Part shown: positions 13,101 to 28,100 of the stretch, one piece after another
Position numbering within the stretch: position 1 is the first letter of the stretch
Layout: the number at the start of each line of letters is the position of its first letter
DNA from: Tenebrio molitor
Taxonomy: Eukaryota; Arthropoda; Insecta; Coleoptera; Tenebrionidae
Length of the DNA: 64,000 bases
Assembly: GCF_963966145.1 (NCBI RefSeq)
Contig: NC_091052.1
Span: 12,152,001 to 12,216,000, forward strand
Direction: 5' to 3'
Made by a program: the position numbers and the translations under genes
Notes under the pieces: generated by a model
Told to the model about the DNA's origin: nothing
Seen by the model: the letters and a program-made list of their open reading frames with translations, nothing else
The model's database searches: none

Positions 13101-16100
13101 CCACTTTGCGGTGCGTCACATTACATCATTTCGTCACGGTCCGCTTCCCATCTACCACCACCATCCTCATCCTCCTCCGGGTCCTCGCTCATTTTTTAAC
13201 CCACCACTTTGCTGTGAAGCCAATTAGCTACTGCGTTTAAAAGTGACGACAACGCGAAACATGTGAACTGTAAAGAATCCATCCGGTTTGGTGAGATGAA
13301 AAATAAAATTTTCGACTGGAAAGGAAGACGCGCGCGTTTCGTTTTTCGATTTTCCCGTTTCCTCCGATTTAATGTTTACCGCGAGACAGCGGCGCGAAAC
13401 TTTAAAGTGTCCATCCAATTCAACAAGTGCCCCCCCGTTCCGAACCCGGAGAAGACGCCACTGCCGCCAGTAATTACGGTTCTAAATTGGTCCAATTAAC
13501 AGTTGGAAGGCGATGCTGGAGGCGGTGCGATCGCTCCTCTGAAAGAGTGTCCATCTGAAAACAGCGAACTTATTTGTTTTTGAGCTTTCATCCGCATCTC
13601 CTCCGCATCCGCCCCGTCGATGTTTATTAATAACCGTCGCCGCCGTCGATGCAGCACAATTACAAAGGACGAGACGACGACCGTAAATTATTCGTTCGGC
13701 GTCCGACCGGTGCAATTACCGATAATTCCATAATTGAAATGAAAACAAATAAAACAGGCGTTTACTTAACCAAACCGAATTAATAATTAATACAAATAAG
13801 CTGTCGTGCGGTCGAGCCGACGATCCATTACGTATTTATCCGTTTTCTTTTATTTATGATGGTGTACGTTCGCGGCGTGTAATTATCGAGTGGAAAAGTC
13901 CACTCACGCACGCCCCCGGTTAATGTCGTTTTGTAAATGAGCGAGAACCGCCGCCACTTCCTCGGGCGCGCAACCCCGCGTTCTCCCGTTTCGTGCGGTC
14001 GCGTCGCGTGCTGATTAAACGTGTCTCCACCACTTGTACCGGAGTTTATTATTGGGGCGTCGTTATCTGGAAGCGGCGTTTTATTGTGTGCGCGCCGCCA
14101 CCCACCCACCTCGCCGCCGAACCTGGATTCCCGGATTGATGTTGCGGTGTAAAAGTCGGACGCGAGCGGCGGTAAACACGACGCGGGATACGCGGACAGA
14201 TGTTGATGCGGCCGCATCGGTCCTAATTTACCGGCTCATAAATTTCTCCGACCGACAGGAAACACTGATCGACTACAAAAGCGGTAATCAATTTGACCGT
14301 TCCGTGCCCACATGTTATTACGCTGGTATCTCTCTGTAAATTCGTTAATTATTCTGCGCGTATAATTGACCGAACAGCGATGGGGATTTTATTGCTTACC
14401 GTCCGTTTCGATATTGTTTTATATTTCAGGTGGAAGCGGTTTCGAATTGGCTGCGCCACGCCAAAACCAACACCGACCGAATTTAATCGATAGACGCCCC
14501 ACACGTATTTATCCCTGCTGATCGCGCCAATTAATAAAAAATGCCCGGGCTTCACCTTATTCCGGACGATTTACGGATCGTTCCCCGCGCGGCGATCGAC
14601 GCTCGTCATTTCCCGTGTGTGACGTCACCGGGCATGACGTTCGACTCCGTCGACTGTAAAATGTTAAGGCCAGTTTCGCATCCGACTCACGAATCCACAG
14701 AAGAGTGCCCCGAGGGTCCCCCTAACCTAACTTTTTTTTTTATTTTTATTTTAGAACGTTTCTCGTTGACATGACAGATGTTACTTAGAACAAGGAAATA
14801 TTGTGACATGGGTGTACTACTCTTCATTATATTAAGCTTAGTGAAACAATTGTGAAGAAACGTCGCCGTAAGTTGTTCTTTCTCTTCTTGGGGGACAAAA
14901 AAAAAAAAGATGAATTGATCGACCGTCCCCGAGATTAGCCGAATTTAGCACTTCCAAAATTCAAAAAATATTTTAAAGGGAAAAAGTTTTCTTGAAGGCA
15001 GTCTGTGATATTTTGTAGATTAAAACCGATATATTTTTTAAACCGTATGGAACCACTCTATGATCGCTGAAGGTTGGTACTAGATATACGTAAAGTTGAT
15101 TCAAGTCGCAAAAAAACACTCTGCCTTTACAACAGCACTTTTATGGCATAAGTCATTTGAAATTACTTTAAAACTGTACTTATATGGAAAATATTCAATC
15201 CAAACTATGATTTTCTGGTCCCTTTGTGCCTGTATTTGGTTCAAAAATACTGAAAAAATGCTGTTGCAAATGACAAGTGATTTTTTGCAACTTGAGTCAA
15301 CTTTATGTATAAAGTTAAAAAAACGATCCCTACGAAGAACTGGAAGTAACATGTAACTTTTTCCGTGTTACTTTAAAGCCTGTTTGACACAATGCTAAAT
15401 TTTGTAGAAAATTTGTTAGAAAATGAGAGAGGACCAATGAACGATCAGGATCTGACAAAGACAGACTATGATCTTGATCGTTCATTGGTCCTGATCGAGG
15501 GTCTCTCTCATTTTCTAACAAATTTTCTACAAAATTTAGCATCGTGTCAAACAAGCTTAAGAACTTGTCAGTAAATATAAATAACACGTGTTCAATTGAA
15601 AAGTTCATCAAATTGGCTTTAATCTTTGTCGCTATCTTTGTCTAACCAATTTTATTTACAATGTTGTTGTCTTTGAAAAAATAAAGTCAAAGCCAACTTG
15701 ATGAACATGTCAATTGGACACTTGTTATTTAGTAAGCTTTTAAGAGTTTTGACCGTCGACTTATTTATTTCAACATATTAAATATTTTATCTGGAGAATT
15801 TTATTTCACTCTTTAATACACCTACACTTGACTAAATTTTGCTTGATTTACTACAGAAATAATGAAAATACAAATTGAATTTTTGGAAAATATGAATGAA
15901 ATGTATTTTACTTTTAGCTGGCGACCTACGCATATTTTGAAGTTTCATTTTCGTAATTAATTTATTTTACGATGATGTCGCGGAAAACTGCGTGCCCAAA
16001 TTGTGTCTCAAGCACTTTTTTCCACGTACCTCGTGCGTGTAAAAAAAGCCTTTTGCGTAAAGGACTATTTTCTGTTGTTGTTATTTTTCTCAATGTTCTT

Positions 16101-19100
16101 GATAATTTCATTCCCAACGTAGTAAAAGATAAAACGGCATCTTTTCCAATGTCAGATGTTCAAATTAAACGTCAGGATTTTAATAAAAACTGGTGCTTAC
16201 AAATAATCCCTCGAGAGAAAAGTCGACGTATTTTTGAAAGAGAGAAAAAGATTGATTCGATTTAAAATTAATTGAGAACTCTTTAGAGTGCCACTTGGTA
16301 ATAATAATAAAAAAAAAACACTCGTTCACGTTTTTGTTGTCGCGTTTTGGCGTTGTCGTGGGGGTGGGGGTCAGCGTCCCGTCAAGATTTCGACAAACGC
16401 CAGGTGATCGAACGTGATACCTTCCGATCCGACGTCAGAAATTAATTTAAGAGTCCGTCGGAAAACCTCTGCCGTTGTCTCGGTCGTGTTATCGAAAATC
16501 GATAGTCAAGAAATCCATCAAGAGCAATAACGATGCAATTAAATATTCGTCTCCATTAACATCGCGATTACGCGCCAACTCGGGTTAATTAAATGTGTGA
16601 CTTCCTCGAGAGAGTGGTGCCGCTTTAATTACATTCTACTGTGCTCGCGGCTGCACAAGACGTCTCTAAACCCTTACGACCCCCATTTTCTCACCCTCGT
16701 CTCCTTCCACCCTTCACGAAAACATCCGGCATTTTGCTCTCGGATGCACAAATATCTCGCCGACCAAACTGAATTTTAACAACGGGGTACAAATATCGAG
16801 TGCCGACCAATTAGACGCGAAAAACGACCGTGCCACCACCCCCGACCCCCGAGGCACGCTAGCGTGTCGACGGAGGATCGGACGCCGCCGCCGTCGCGGA
16901 TCTCCGCCCCGCGAACGGCGTAATGTGCCGTGTAAATTCCGCCGCGAGCGGCGGCGTACACGAGTGCAATGAACGGATAGCGCGCCCCCGACCGCAGCGC
17001 TCAACCCTAGCTGCGGTTGCGATGTAAACTTGTGTAGCGCCGCGGTCGAGTTGCGGTTTGGGGGAGAAACAAGACACCAGCGCTCGACTCCGCGTAGACA
17101 AATCCGCCCGCCGGCAGACGGGGGATGTTAATAATTGTGCGAGCAAACATCCGACTCGGTCCTCCTTCTCTGATCCTTCGAGATCCCGGCGGAGGGAGTC
17201 GTCGGGTGCGGTGGCGGCGAACTGCCGCGGATGGCGGTAGCTTGTTGCCTCGAGATTGGTTTGTTTTAGCATACAGATGTATGTAATATGTATACGTCGT
17301 CTGTGCGGAAATCGTTCGGGTCGGATTCGCATGCGAACGGAATGCATATTACGCAGATATCTGGTCGTTCCCCGAGCGGGGGGAAAAATCGCCCCGGATC
17401 AAAACGCGGCGCGGCGGCATTAATCCCTCAATCCGCATCCCATTAAGGGCAAAACGAGCCATCGATGATCCCCCGTGATCTCGATGTGGCAAATAAAAAG
17501 TCAATCAATAACCGTTCTCGCATCCTTCACTGACACGAACATAATGAACTATAAAGCAGTCCTGCGGCCCGAATAAACTAAAATATAAAAACGGCAATAT
17601 GTCTCCGGGTATATTGATACTATGGGAATCATCGTAAAACTTCGATGGCCTTATTCACTTTAACAATATGAGAAAGGGGAACAAACGACGCCGAAAGAGT
17701 GCTCCGGGTGACGAGGTCGCACTAAAAGGGGGAGACGAAACACGTAGGACGACAGCTGTAGGGGAGTGTGGGGCAGTCATGCCTTGGGGTTGTTAATGTT
17801 GTAATCGAGATCCAAGGGTGTGATTGCACGTGTCGACCGCCGCTCGAGGGTCGGCGCGGAAAGGGGATATTACGATCTGTCACTTGTCCAACCCTCCGAG
17901 GGCTAATTTGATCCCGAATTCGGGATAGCCTTTGTGTACATAATAGTTTCAAACCAGTGTAAATATTGAAGCATCTCTTAGCTACCGTCGTCTCCACCTT
18001 CTCTTTTCGAATACAACAGAGAGATCTGTCGAGTTTAAACCTTGCCTTTCATAAAAAAGTAAAGGATCCATCACGACCAGATCAATACGTGTCCCTTTCT
18101 CTCTCTTTCTCTTCCTCTCTCAATTTCCGCGACGGAAAAAAATCCATTTGATTTTAGATTCTCGAAAAAAAAATCTACAGAGAATAAAGTAGCGAATGGC
18201 AAAACGCGAACAGGAAATGATAACCGAGGACTGAGCGGTAGTTCGGTAAATTGTTTCAAGTCAATCGAGAGTGTCACCGATCATGCAAGTCTCGAGGGTA
18301 GAAACTGGGGGATACTTCAATAAGGGGTGACAAATCACTGTCGGGATTACAAGCGAACGCGCTTCCAAGATTAAGCCCCCAGTCATTCAAGAAGATTACG
18401 ATAGCGGTGGAACATCCAATAAAGAGTGTTACTTAGATCTCACGGGTATTTTTTTTAATTCACTAAATCTTGAATAATAAATTAATTTGTCAAACGAATA
18501 ACGACACGTTAATTAAAAATTTCATACCGTCACGTTTGAAAATTAAAATTCCCTCCGATCGATTATAACAAATTTGAGGTTAGGTGGCATTCATTCAGCC
18601 ATTCGTCCTTCTCTCCGTCAATCAGCCATTCATCAATCTTTCGGGTAATAGTGGGCGCGTAAAAAAAAATACGAATCTGTAAAAACTTGTTGCGGTCCTA
18701 ATTTAAATCGTCCGGTAAAAAAGACCTACGGGCTGATTACGACGTCCCGGCCGCTTTTATCGTGCAATAAAAATGGCGGCCGTAAAATGGCGGTCGGCAA
18801 TTCTGGTACGAGGAAAAAATATAAATAAACAAACGAATAAAAACCGTAGCGCTCGCTCGCTCCGAGATGTCTGTATAATGCAAAAAAGCACAGCGCAAAA
18901 AGCGTAATATAATGAAATTACGTATTCAATTGGTACTCACGTGACGCTCTTCCGCGGAGTTGATACCTGCAGGATCCATGGCAACAGCATCCAACGGCAA
19001 GCACCGGCCAATCGGCAGCAACATGGAACAATCGAGACGAAAACAATTGAGATAAAATGTACAGAACGTGTCGGTGTTTTTATAGCGTGGTGCATCTGTG

Positions 19101-22100
19101 AGCTTGTCGGGATCTATGCTTTTGTGATTTGTACAAAAAGTACGTGACATGGAAAATGCACGAGAGATACTTTTTATTTGCGCGCTGCGGATGCGGCGAA
19201 AATAGACGCCGGGAAAACTTTACAAATTAAAATGCATCAAGCTCCGGATCATGAATAATAAATAAAGCTAAGTGCTCGATGTGCACTCTTTCGGGGCTCG
19301 TAAAGACTCTTTAATATCGCTTTGTTTATTGTGCGATCATCCATTATGAATCGCACGTGATGGGGGATTTTGCGATTTTTTTCACCAACACAAAAAAAAA
19401 AATTGAAAGCGCCCGGAGGCAAAAGGGGGAGAGGGTCGGAGCGACGGGGAGCGCGTCTTCCTCCAGGTGGCCGGCCACGTTTCGACATCAAAGGGTGCAC
19501 TCGACTCTCGTAATTAGTCGAGCGAACAATGCATCCGCGAAGATAAAGAGGTGAGCAAGCAAGAGGCTGCTGCCGTTGACAAGCTCTTAACTTTATTAGA
19601 GAATAAAACATCAACAAGATTAGGCAAACATCTTATTGCAAGAGTTGCACCTGCCATAATGAAGATGTAGATTAAAACAAAGCTCCCAAGTCACAATCCA
19701 AATTAATTAGTAGTTCTGCAGTTACGGAGCTGGCGTAACTTAATTCTCAATTAGGAGCCGGTTACGCCTGGCAAATCTATGCGAGCGAACGCGAACCCGT
19801 CTTTATATACGGGCGAAGGAAAATAAGGTGTACGTCTGCACCCTCGCATTTCATGATTATTCTTCGAAAGCGGTGCATCGGGGCGGAATGAGACGCTCCT
19901 TACAATATCTGGTTGGCATGACAACACCGGGAGATCTCTTTTCGCTTGCTTGCTTCCACCACATCGTTTATGGCTCGATCGAGACGCGTTGCATCCCCGA
20001 CGACGACGACATTTTTTCCTTTCTCCATCACCGACGCTGCTGCCGCCACCGTCACCACCACCATCTCGAAGGGGATGAAGAGTGTATCGCCGAGATCATC
20101 CGATTTTATCGTCACTGTAAAACGCTAACGGTCGCGGGGATATGTGGACGATAAACACCGATCCCGACAATTTAGATAAGGAAGACCCATAAAACTTTCA
20201 AATAAAGGATTTCGTTTACAAGGACGATTCCGCTTCCGAATTACTGAACTCGCTCCGAGCCAATCCATTATTACGCGAACGGAAAACTCGAAAACCGAGA
20301 AAACTGCTGCCGTTGTCGACAAAATGGATGGCCGTGAATCGGTCGAAATTGATTATTTATTTCGTTTCTATCGAGAGTCGTTACGATCTTCGATCGGCGA
20401 GGGAAAAAGTGCCACCCGAAAGACGACGAGTGAGTGTCCCGATATCGGTGGTGAACGAACGAACGAAAGACGAAGACAGCCCCCTCGCAATCTGCTTGTT
20501 CGTAGCTTAGAGAGTCTTTGCGCCGCCGTTCGGGCCGCAAGGCGAAGATTGAATGGGACTCGCCGAGATCTGCGGCAGAACCACCCCCGCGTCCTTAATA
20601 AAAACGGATTCACCGTCGACGTTCGTCCCTCTCGCTCTCGAAGCGAAAAAGAACCGAAGAAGCCGGCCGAGTGTCGGCGGTAATGGAGGACGACTCCGGC
20701 CTGACTACCGTGCACAAACAAACGTTCGTTCGTAATACGGCGGCGGCGCCTTTCGATGCAAATAAATTACTTCCGTGCGAGCTCCGTATGCCCGATGACT
20801 TATCAGATTCTTTGATCTCGGCGGGACGGAGAAAGGAAATCCCTCGAAATGTAAATTCGTAAAGTTTCCCCTGTCTCGCTTCGAATCCTATTTATTAAAT
20901 TTGGAAACCGGATGGGTCGGGTTTAACCGCACGGCTTCCTTTTCGGTCGCAATTAACGCACTCGACGACGAACGTCAAATAAATATTTATGGCGCGCGAG
21001 GGTGGCGTTGTCGTCGTCGAAGAAGAGAATACGTATCGAACCGAGAGTTATAAAACATCAATAATATTTACCGCCACTCAACATCGCAACAAAATCCGGA
21101 ATCCAATTTCATTTTCCGCCCTCGCTAAAAACTCCGCCGTCAACCCTTATCCCATAATATATTCCGTCTGATTTGGGGTTGTCGGTATAAAACCACCCGT
21201 TCGTAACCCGAGATGGAAATTCTAAAAATAATGCAAAATGCTCCTCGTTTCGCATCCGAAATCTGTAGTGGAAACAGAGAAAGAGAGGGAATAAGCTCGA
21301 ACGAGCGGAATTTATAGACACATTAGGTAACTTCGGAGCCTGATTTGGAAGCACATAAATTCCCCACACAAAATTAAACTTTTTCACTTCTTCACGTTCC
21401 CGAAGGACTCATTCATAAATCATGCGAGAGAAATATCGGTATTTTACACGATACTCTTATTAGTTTCCGTTCTTCGCGGGGCGGACATTTTATTTATTAT
21501 GAGCTTTGAACGCTTCCCGTCTGTGTCGAGTGTTTCCAGCGACGCTTCCGTTCGATAATAAAACACCCACCGCAATGACTTATCTAATGGGCTTAAAGAG
21601 GGGACGCGACGTCTCGAGATGAGCAAGATCCCCGGAAACTTATTAAAATAAACTGCCAGCCCGAAAGCTGACGGCGGCAACATCGAACCGAAAGGGTGAA
21701 ACTTGAATAAGGAAATATCGCGATAATAACGATCATTAACTCGATAAATATTTGTAGGGCAAACATGACCGGCCGAGGAGAGCCAATTATTCATTTCCTA
21801 ACGCTCTTAATTGTTTATTTCCGTTCGATTATTATTTTCATTCTCTTATATAATTTTTCCAATTGTTTCGATTAAATTCGGCAAAAGATCGATCGCTTGA
21901 CGCATATTTGCCGACTCGCGCCACCAAGTGGCCTCGTCGAGGATGAAATTAAAATCTCGAGAGCGGTGCGGAACATCGAGTGGGCGAGAGATGGGGGAGT
22001 ATTTTGTAGGGGTATTTTCACGAGGCGGGTGGCGCGGTAGTCATTCCCTCATATCTAATTACGGCGCCGTCGGAGCCAACTTGTAAAATAATGGAAAGCG

Positions 22101-25100
22101 ACACCCCATTGCGATATAAAACATTTTTATTGGTCTTTCTATTCGTTTATTCTTTAATAAGATTGCGAGGGGTTTATTACATTTTAATAATAACGCAATT
22201 AAACGAAAGCTGTTTAAGGAAGTCATAAACCAGTCCACTATATGGATTTTATAACACGCCATTATCTTATTAATGACGAAAATAAATTACACAGAGATTT
22301 ATTGAGACATAAAAGTATCGTCGAGCGACGGCGAAGATTTGACGGTGTTAATAAATAAAATGGGCACTGCCAACAAATTTTAATGAGACCGGAAAAATTA
22401 CGGTCTTTATTTCACAATTTTGGTTCCACTGCTGGTCCGGACTTTTCACGTTTTCCGGATTTTCCATCACGTGCGAGCCTCATCAAACGTGAAACGTTAC
22501 AACGATATAAAAGAGCACTTTATCGAGCTTTCCCGTTGAAACTTTTCACACCGTACCTCAAAGAACCAGATCATTAAAAAACCGAGAGTCGTCGTCGTCG
22601 ACGAGACACGCAAATCCATTAGTTCCCCGGAAAACAAGCAACAGTAGCGATTTTCGGGATGTAGCCTGGTATGTAACGCGATTTGTATCGCACGATAAAT
22701 CATATTTACAATGAGGAGATCAATAGAGTCAAAGCGGTCGACACAAAGCCGACGCTCCAGAAAAAGGAGAACGAAACACATTTCGATACATCTTTTTCTG
22801 TGACAAACGTTCCAGTCTTGTTTTATTACTTAAACTGTGCGGTTCACAGACCATAAAACCCGGTCGAATTTGTAAGAAAATAGTTATTCTCCGCGAACGA
22901 ACCACCACCGACTACAAGTCCATTTGAATAATTTTATGCCCGATGGAATCCGTTTAATACAGTGGGGCATAATACTAACCGCTGTTCGATTTTACGTCGT
23001 CGGGTCGATGCAGGTCTGGCTTCGAGGCCAACATCGACAGGGGATGCTGTCCGGGGGCACCCAGCGCCCCGGAGAGTCCCAACAGGCTGGCGGCGGTGCT
23101 CGGGGGCGCCCCGGCCAGTCCCGGATGAGGCATCATCGGTATGGGAGGGGCGGCGTGGGCCGGAAGCTGCTGGGCGTGCATCTGCTGGAGCAGTCGGGGA
23201 AGGTCCGGCCTCTGTTGCTGGAAAACGATACGAATTAGCATCGGCCGAAGAAAAAAAATTGTCGCGGGTTTCGCCTCCAACGAGACGTCAGTAAAGGTTT
23301 GGCATAATGTGGGGATAAACATTTCATTTCATTTTCGTAGTACGTCAAAGGATCTGCTAAGTCGGCACACACGCGGATGTGACATTCAGAGGGGATCAGA
23401 AATCGGCTTATCTGCTCACTCGACTTTGCGGGTGACTGCGCCCGAAATCTGGCGGATAAAGCGGTTAGAGTCACGTAAGGAAAGGAAAAGGACGCCGCCG
23501 CTCGCCGAAAAACTTTTCATCCGAACGGAGGGGGGATGGGACGTAAAAAGGCCCGATGAATATGGAGAGGCGGCTAATTAATCACTGGTGTCGCCGATTC
23601 GGGGAGGAGGCGGCAGGAGAAAAAACAATTAGGATCGGCCGCCGTAAAATGTATCCAATCCAATTAGAAAAACTAAGAGCTGATTGATCGTAAACGGAAG
23701 AAACGGCAGTTACGAAGTCGTCGTAAAACAAAAGCGGCGATTTGAATCTTCAAAACGTACCGATGTAAAGTAGCTCGAGGAGCGAGGATTGTGAGGGATG
23801 AGAGCTTTCAGAGGGGGTCGAGGTGGAACGAGGCGATGCCTTCGCCTTTTTATAAACCCCATAGTACGCAGCGCTGCATGAATAACAAAAGATTCTCTTC
23901 GGGGAGCCGACAATCCGCTTCCAGAGTTTTGTGCAAATTTTAAACGTAAGAACACTCCGACTAAATTTCGCTTGCGGGGTGCCCCTAATACTAATCTCCG
24001 ACCTCATTACCATTTCGCCGGACGACCTCGCATTTTTACGCGACGATAGTTTTGACGATCGATCGGCGAAAAGAGGGTGGGAGAACGAAAGAAAAAGAAA
24101 AAAAAAAAAGGAAAAGAAAAAAGACAAATGCAAAAAACTGCAAGAGTGCACCGGACGTTCGTTATTTATTCGTGCCCTCCATATCATAACGTTGTTAAGG
24201 ACGGCGTTAAAGAGAACTTTTTTCAGTTAATTAAACATCAGCTCGACGCTGGAAAAATGTAATTATAATGAAATCCATCAGCCCCAACCGGCGCAACCGC
24301 CCAGAGAGAAGAGGAAAGAGGGTGCCAAAGAAATCAATTTGCAAGCTCTCAGCAATGCGAATTTTAAATAATGGCTGCTGCAGCCAGCCAGATAAGTGGA
24401 TTGCTTGTGGCCAGAAAGGAACGAGGAAAAAGTAGTTGGTCTGGCACGTTTCTCCCCCGATAAAAATATAACTTCTTGTCACGTGTCTCGGATCCATTCT
24501 GCTCAATTTAAAGTTGAAGCTGTGTTTACACTACATTTGCAGCTCACGAGTACTTCACCCCCTTGAGCTCAGCGTCGACGAGACGGATTACGGTATTAGG
24601 CGACGTCACCCTCTCACGAGATGCCTTTCTAATTACTGCTAAATAATTAATGGATGCGATGGGGAGCTAAATAATACCGCCAATTAAATATAAATCTGAA
24701 GGATCTTATTAATCACAAATTACTTACTTTGATTTTAACCATTATTTCAGACAGTTTTGCCGCCGCTTCCGCTCGCGCCTCCGAGAAGACGCGCGCTCAT
24801 AATTAATTATATCGGAGGGCGAGCGGGGGGCCCGGGGGGATGGTTCCATCTCGACTCCCTTTCGACAGACGGCCACTTTTTCACCCCCCGATCGTCGAAA
24901 TTTGTTTGACCGAAAAGTGTCGCGGGGCCGCTTAAATTCGTCGACGGGGACCGAACACAATAAAACGGCAAATAACATTTAAAATGGTAACTCGAAGAGG
25001 ACAAAAACTGCCACTCAATTTTTAATCCGTTCGAACCGTTGGACTGGTTTGTTTGAAGCACAAAGGGAGCTGCCAGATGATGCCGCTATAAAAAGCACCA

Positions 25101-28100
25101 ACCAGCGGGACCATCATAATCCAATTAGCATTCAATGTGAGTGACGCGACTCGCTACCGACAAGAGTGAACTTTTTAAATTAAAAGTCCTCGGGCTGGCT
25201 GCACGGGGAGCCAACTCGGAGCCCCGAGCTGACTGCATTAATGGGATTGTTGTTTCATGTTTGAGCTATTATTGATTAACGCGCTCGTCGCTTTTTTTCG
25301 GAGGGGGTCCCGGGGGCAGCCGTAAATAGCCTCGACGTCCCCGTCAGATCCTCTCGCCCTTCGGCGGCGGCCGCACAGGAGATAAAGATGCAAATATGTT
25401 GCGGTGGTGATGGTGAATCGTCGATGCACGACACCTAGATTCGGCGTCGCGAGGAGGAGCGGCGCGCTTTCTTCGCCGAGTCCCCTCCCGGGAGGCCGGA
25501 GGAGGATACATTGATATTCCGAGGAGAGATTTCTGTATCGGGTTTGGAGGATTTTTGTTTTGCTGCATTACTACCGCACTGCTGCTCCTCGAAAAATATC
25601 GCTTCTCGTCCAAACAAAATAAGTCATGTATGAATGCGAGCGACGTAAAATTTTTAAACGACTCGGATATTCCGGGACGAAACATTTTTGTTAAATGTCA
25701 ACGGTTTATGTGTCATTTATGGCGAATTTATGTGTCGGGTTCACGTGAAAATTGCTACAAAGTACACGACACTTACGATAGGAAACCCCGCGGAACTAAA
25801 TTCTGATAAAAAGTCAATAAAAAGGTTGTTGTAAAACAGCAATGTACCGACTTTATGATCTTTTGGAACGCTTCCACCGTACTTCAACTTTATAAGACTT
25901 TTACGATAAACTTATGAAAGCTATAAAATATTAATATACTTTTTCCACCCTCGAGAAGGGAGAATCCCCAAGACATTCTTCTCTCTTCTCCACCTAATCA
26001 ACATTCCAATCACCTTTAGACTTTATCGGGCGGAGGCCCGGCAATTCCCGGCAGGAAAATTAAGTGGAGTCGAGAAATTTCATCCCCCAGACACATGAGG
26101 GTTGGGAAAATCTTATTTTACGCTGCAATCGATCGGAATATATTGCAGACATGTAAGCCAGATGCTTTCGGGAATTTGATGGAAAAACACGAAACTAGTA
26201 AACGGCGTCGCCCTGGAGGAAGCCGACAATAAAATATTATTCGAAAACTGTGCCAAAACACATTTTACGGCCCCGAACGGTTTATAAAGTGTCGCAATTA
26301 ATGCGATTCGATCCCGCCAAACGAACTTTTATTGCCGCGAACCAAATTAAATCCGCCGAAATTGATAACTACTCCTCCTCCCTCCTTTCTGCCGCCGATA
26401 ATTACCACCGTCAACATCACCACTATAACGGGAGGTGGAACGGCGAGAGGAGGCGGAAGAAGTTATAAAATATGCGAAGTAAATAGAGCGGGTTAATCAA
26501 ACCAAAGTTACTTCACAAATATTTTACAATGCCTGTCCAATTTTCTTGTCCAATCTCCGGAGTCGGAGGGGTAAAACAATTTGGAATGTGCGTCCTGAAT
26601 ACGGAATCAGAGCTTACGGGGGATGAGTCGCATAGGAACAGTTGAGCTCCGGGAGATGCTCACATCCACTTACTTTACCACGGAGCGTTTGTGCCGGTGG
26701 TGGTGGTCCGCGCCGCCGTTTCACCCCCGACAATCCACTTTCCTTCTTTTCATTCTTATCATAAGGTTTGCACCGCAGACGTGCATGAAATATTTATATT
26801 TGCATTTCACTATTCCCATTTGCAACGCCGCTACCAGAACGAAATCTCCGATATTTGCATTCCTGGATGCCTCCCCGAAATGACATCAACAAATGTCGAA
26901 TTCCGTCCATCTTCACGTTCTCACGTCCTTAATTTTAAACTGCAAATACGATTTCGGCAAAAATTTTGTCCGGCCTAGATAAACAACACTTTCCACCGAT
27001 GTCTTGCATTTTTGGAGCGGAGAGCCATCATAATCATAACCTTCCCCGATGGTTTGTTCGTTCACATTGCTTACAAGAATAAATGCTTTCATATCATTTT
27101 ATCGTCCTTGAATACTTTCCGATTTAATTAACGAAATCGGCCCGCAGCTCCGCCCGATAATAATCCGATCCTCGTCGGGATCCTAGAGGTACGTGTGGAA
27201 AAAATCGTGCGTGACGTTTCGGGTGGATAATGTTTTTGTGTGTTATCCTGTAAGCTGAACTCAATAAGGACGAGACCGGAGCAGCCATTTTTAAAATTCC
27301 CAAGAGTTCCGAAAATCCCGTGGTCTGGATAAGACGTCCGCAAAGCTCGACCACGTGCGCTCAAGTTCCTCCACGCTTCCGAAAGTCTCCCTTGGGGCGG
27401 GACGGGCTTAAAGGACTGTGTTCGAACCCCTCTCGGAGAATTCCCGCTTCCGTTTCCTGTGCCACCACCTTAATGGACACAGACTGATTGTTTTACCCTC
27501 CGAAACCGTCGTCTCGTAAAGCGGAATGTTTTTCTGTGCAACTATCTTCTTTTACGAGCTGTGAGAAACGATGCTCGTTGAACGTAATTCTTACGTCTTC
27601 GCTTCGGTTTTTTTTTTCCTCGGGCCCCGCCGCGACGATTGATAGTTCTGCCCCCTTCTGGTGCGGGGGCGGCGATCGTTTAACGCACGACGACGATCGT
27701 AAATTAGCGCCGTCCGCATGCGAACGGGTTTATTATCGGATTCGGTGCGAAACATTCGAATGAAGAGATAATTATTAGGCAAACACGGGTTCGGATGTGT
27801 GTCGACCGGGCGCCGCCCCCTCGAAACCTATTTTCGGCAAAACACGTCGAGATATTTCACCCCAAACCCCCGTCACGGATTTCAAACTCCAACAAATTGA
27901 TGCCGATTGATTTACAATTTGATTCATGGATAACCTCTATTGACATCTACATCGGGCAAAGTAATTCGAATAAAATAAAATCCGACGTAAACCGACTACT
28001 GTAACATTTGCGTCGACAAGATCGATACTGTTCGACATGCGAAACATAAAAAAAAATCCGGGGGTGTACGAGTGCAATCCGAAACTCGTCTGAACGGTCC

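Larger units (their letters stand above)
4670..18940 (-). other. gro intron, 14.3 kb, largest complete one
   Basis: The bulk is CpG-rich, non-coding and low in repeats, with dinucleotide microsatellites near 6.6, 6.9 and 8.5 kb and a GAC/CGT-rich patch at 13.0 kb. A 14-bp perfect inverted repeat lies at 12.55-12.64 kb. An AT-rich, CpG-poor island of about 1.5 kb (roughly 14.73-16.3 kb) holds three hairpins and looks inserted. Open frames here lack start context, splice support or recognisable motifs. Confidence 0.8.

Noticed and set aside
13003..13200. Overlapping ORFs with poly-Asp and poly-Ser runs
   Set aside because: Translation of a trinucleotide repeat and low-complexity sequence in two frames; not genes.
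27418..27436. GGGGTTCGAACAC resembling a tRNA B box on the minus strand
   Set aside because: No matching A box or acceptor stem at the right distance.
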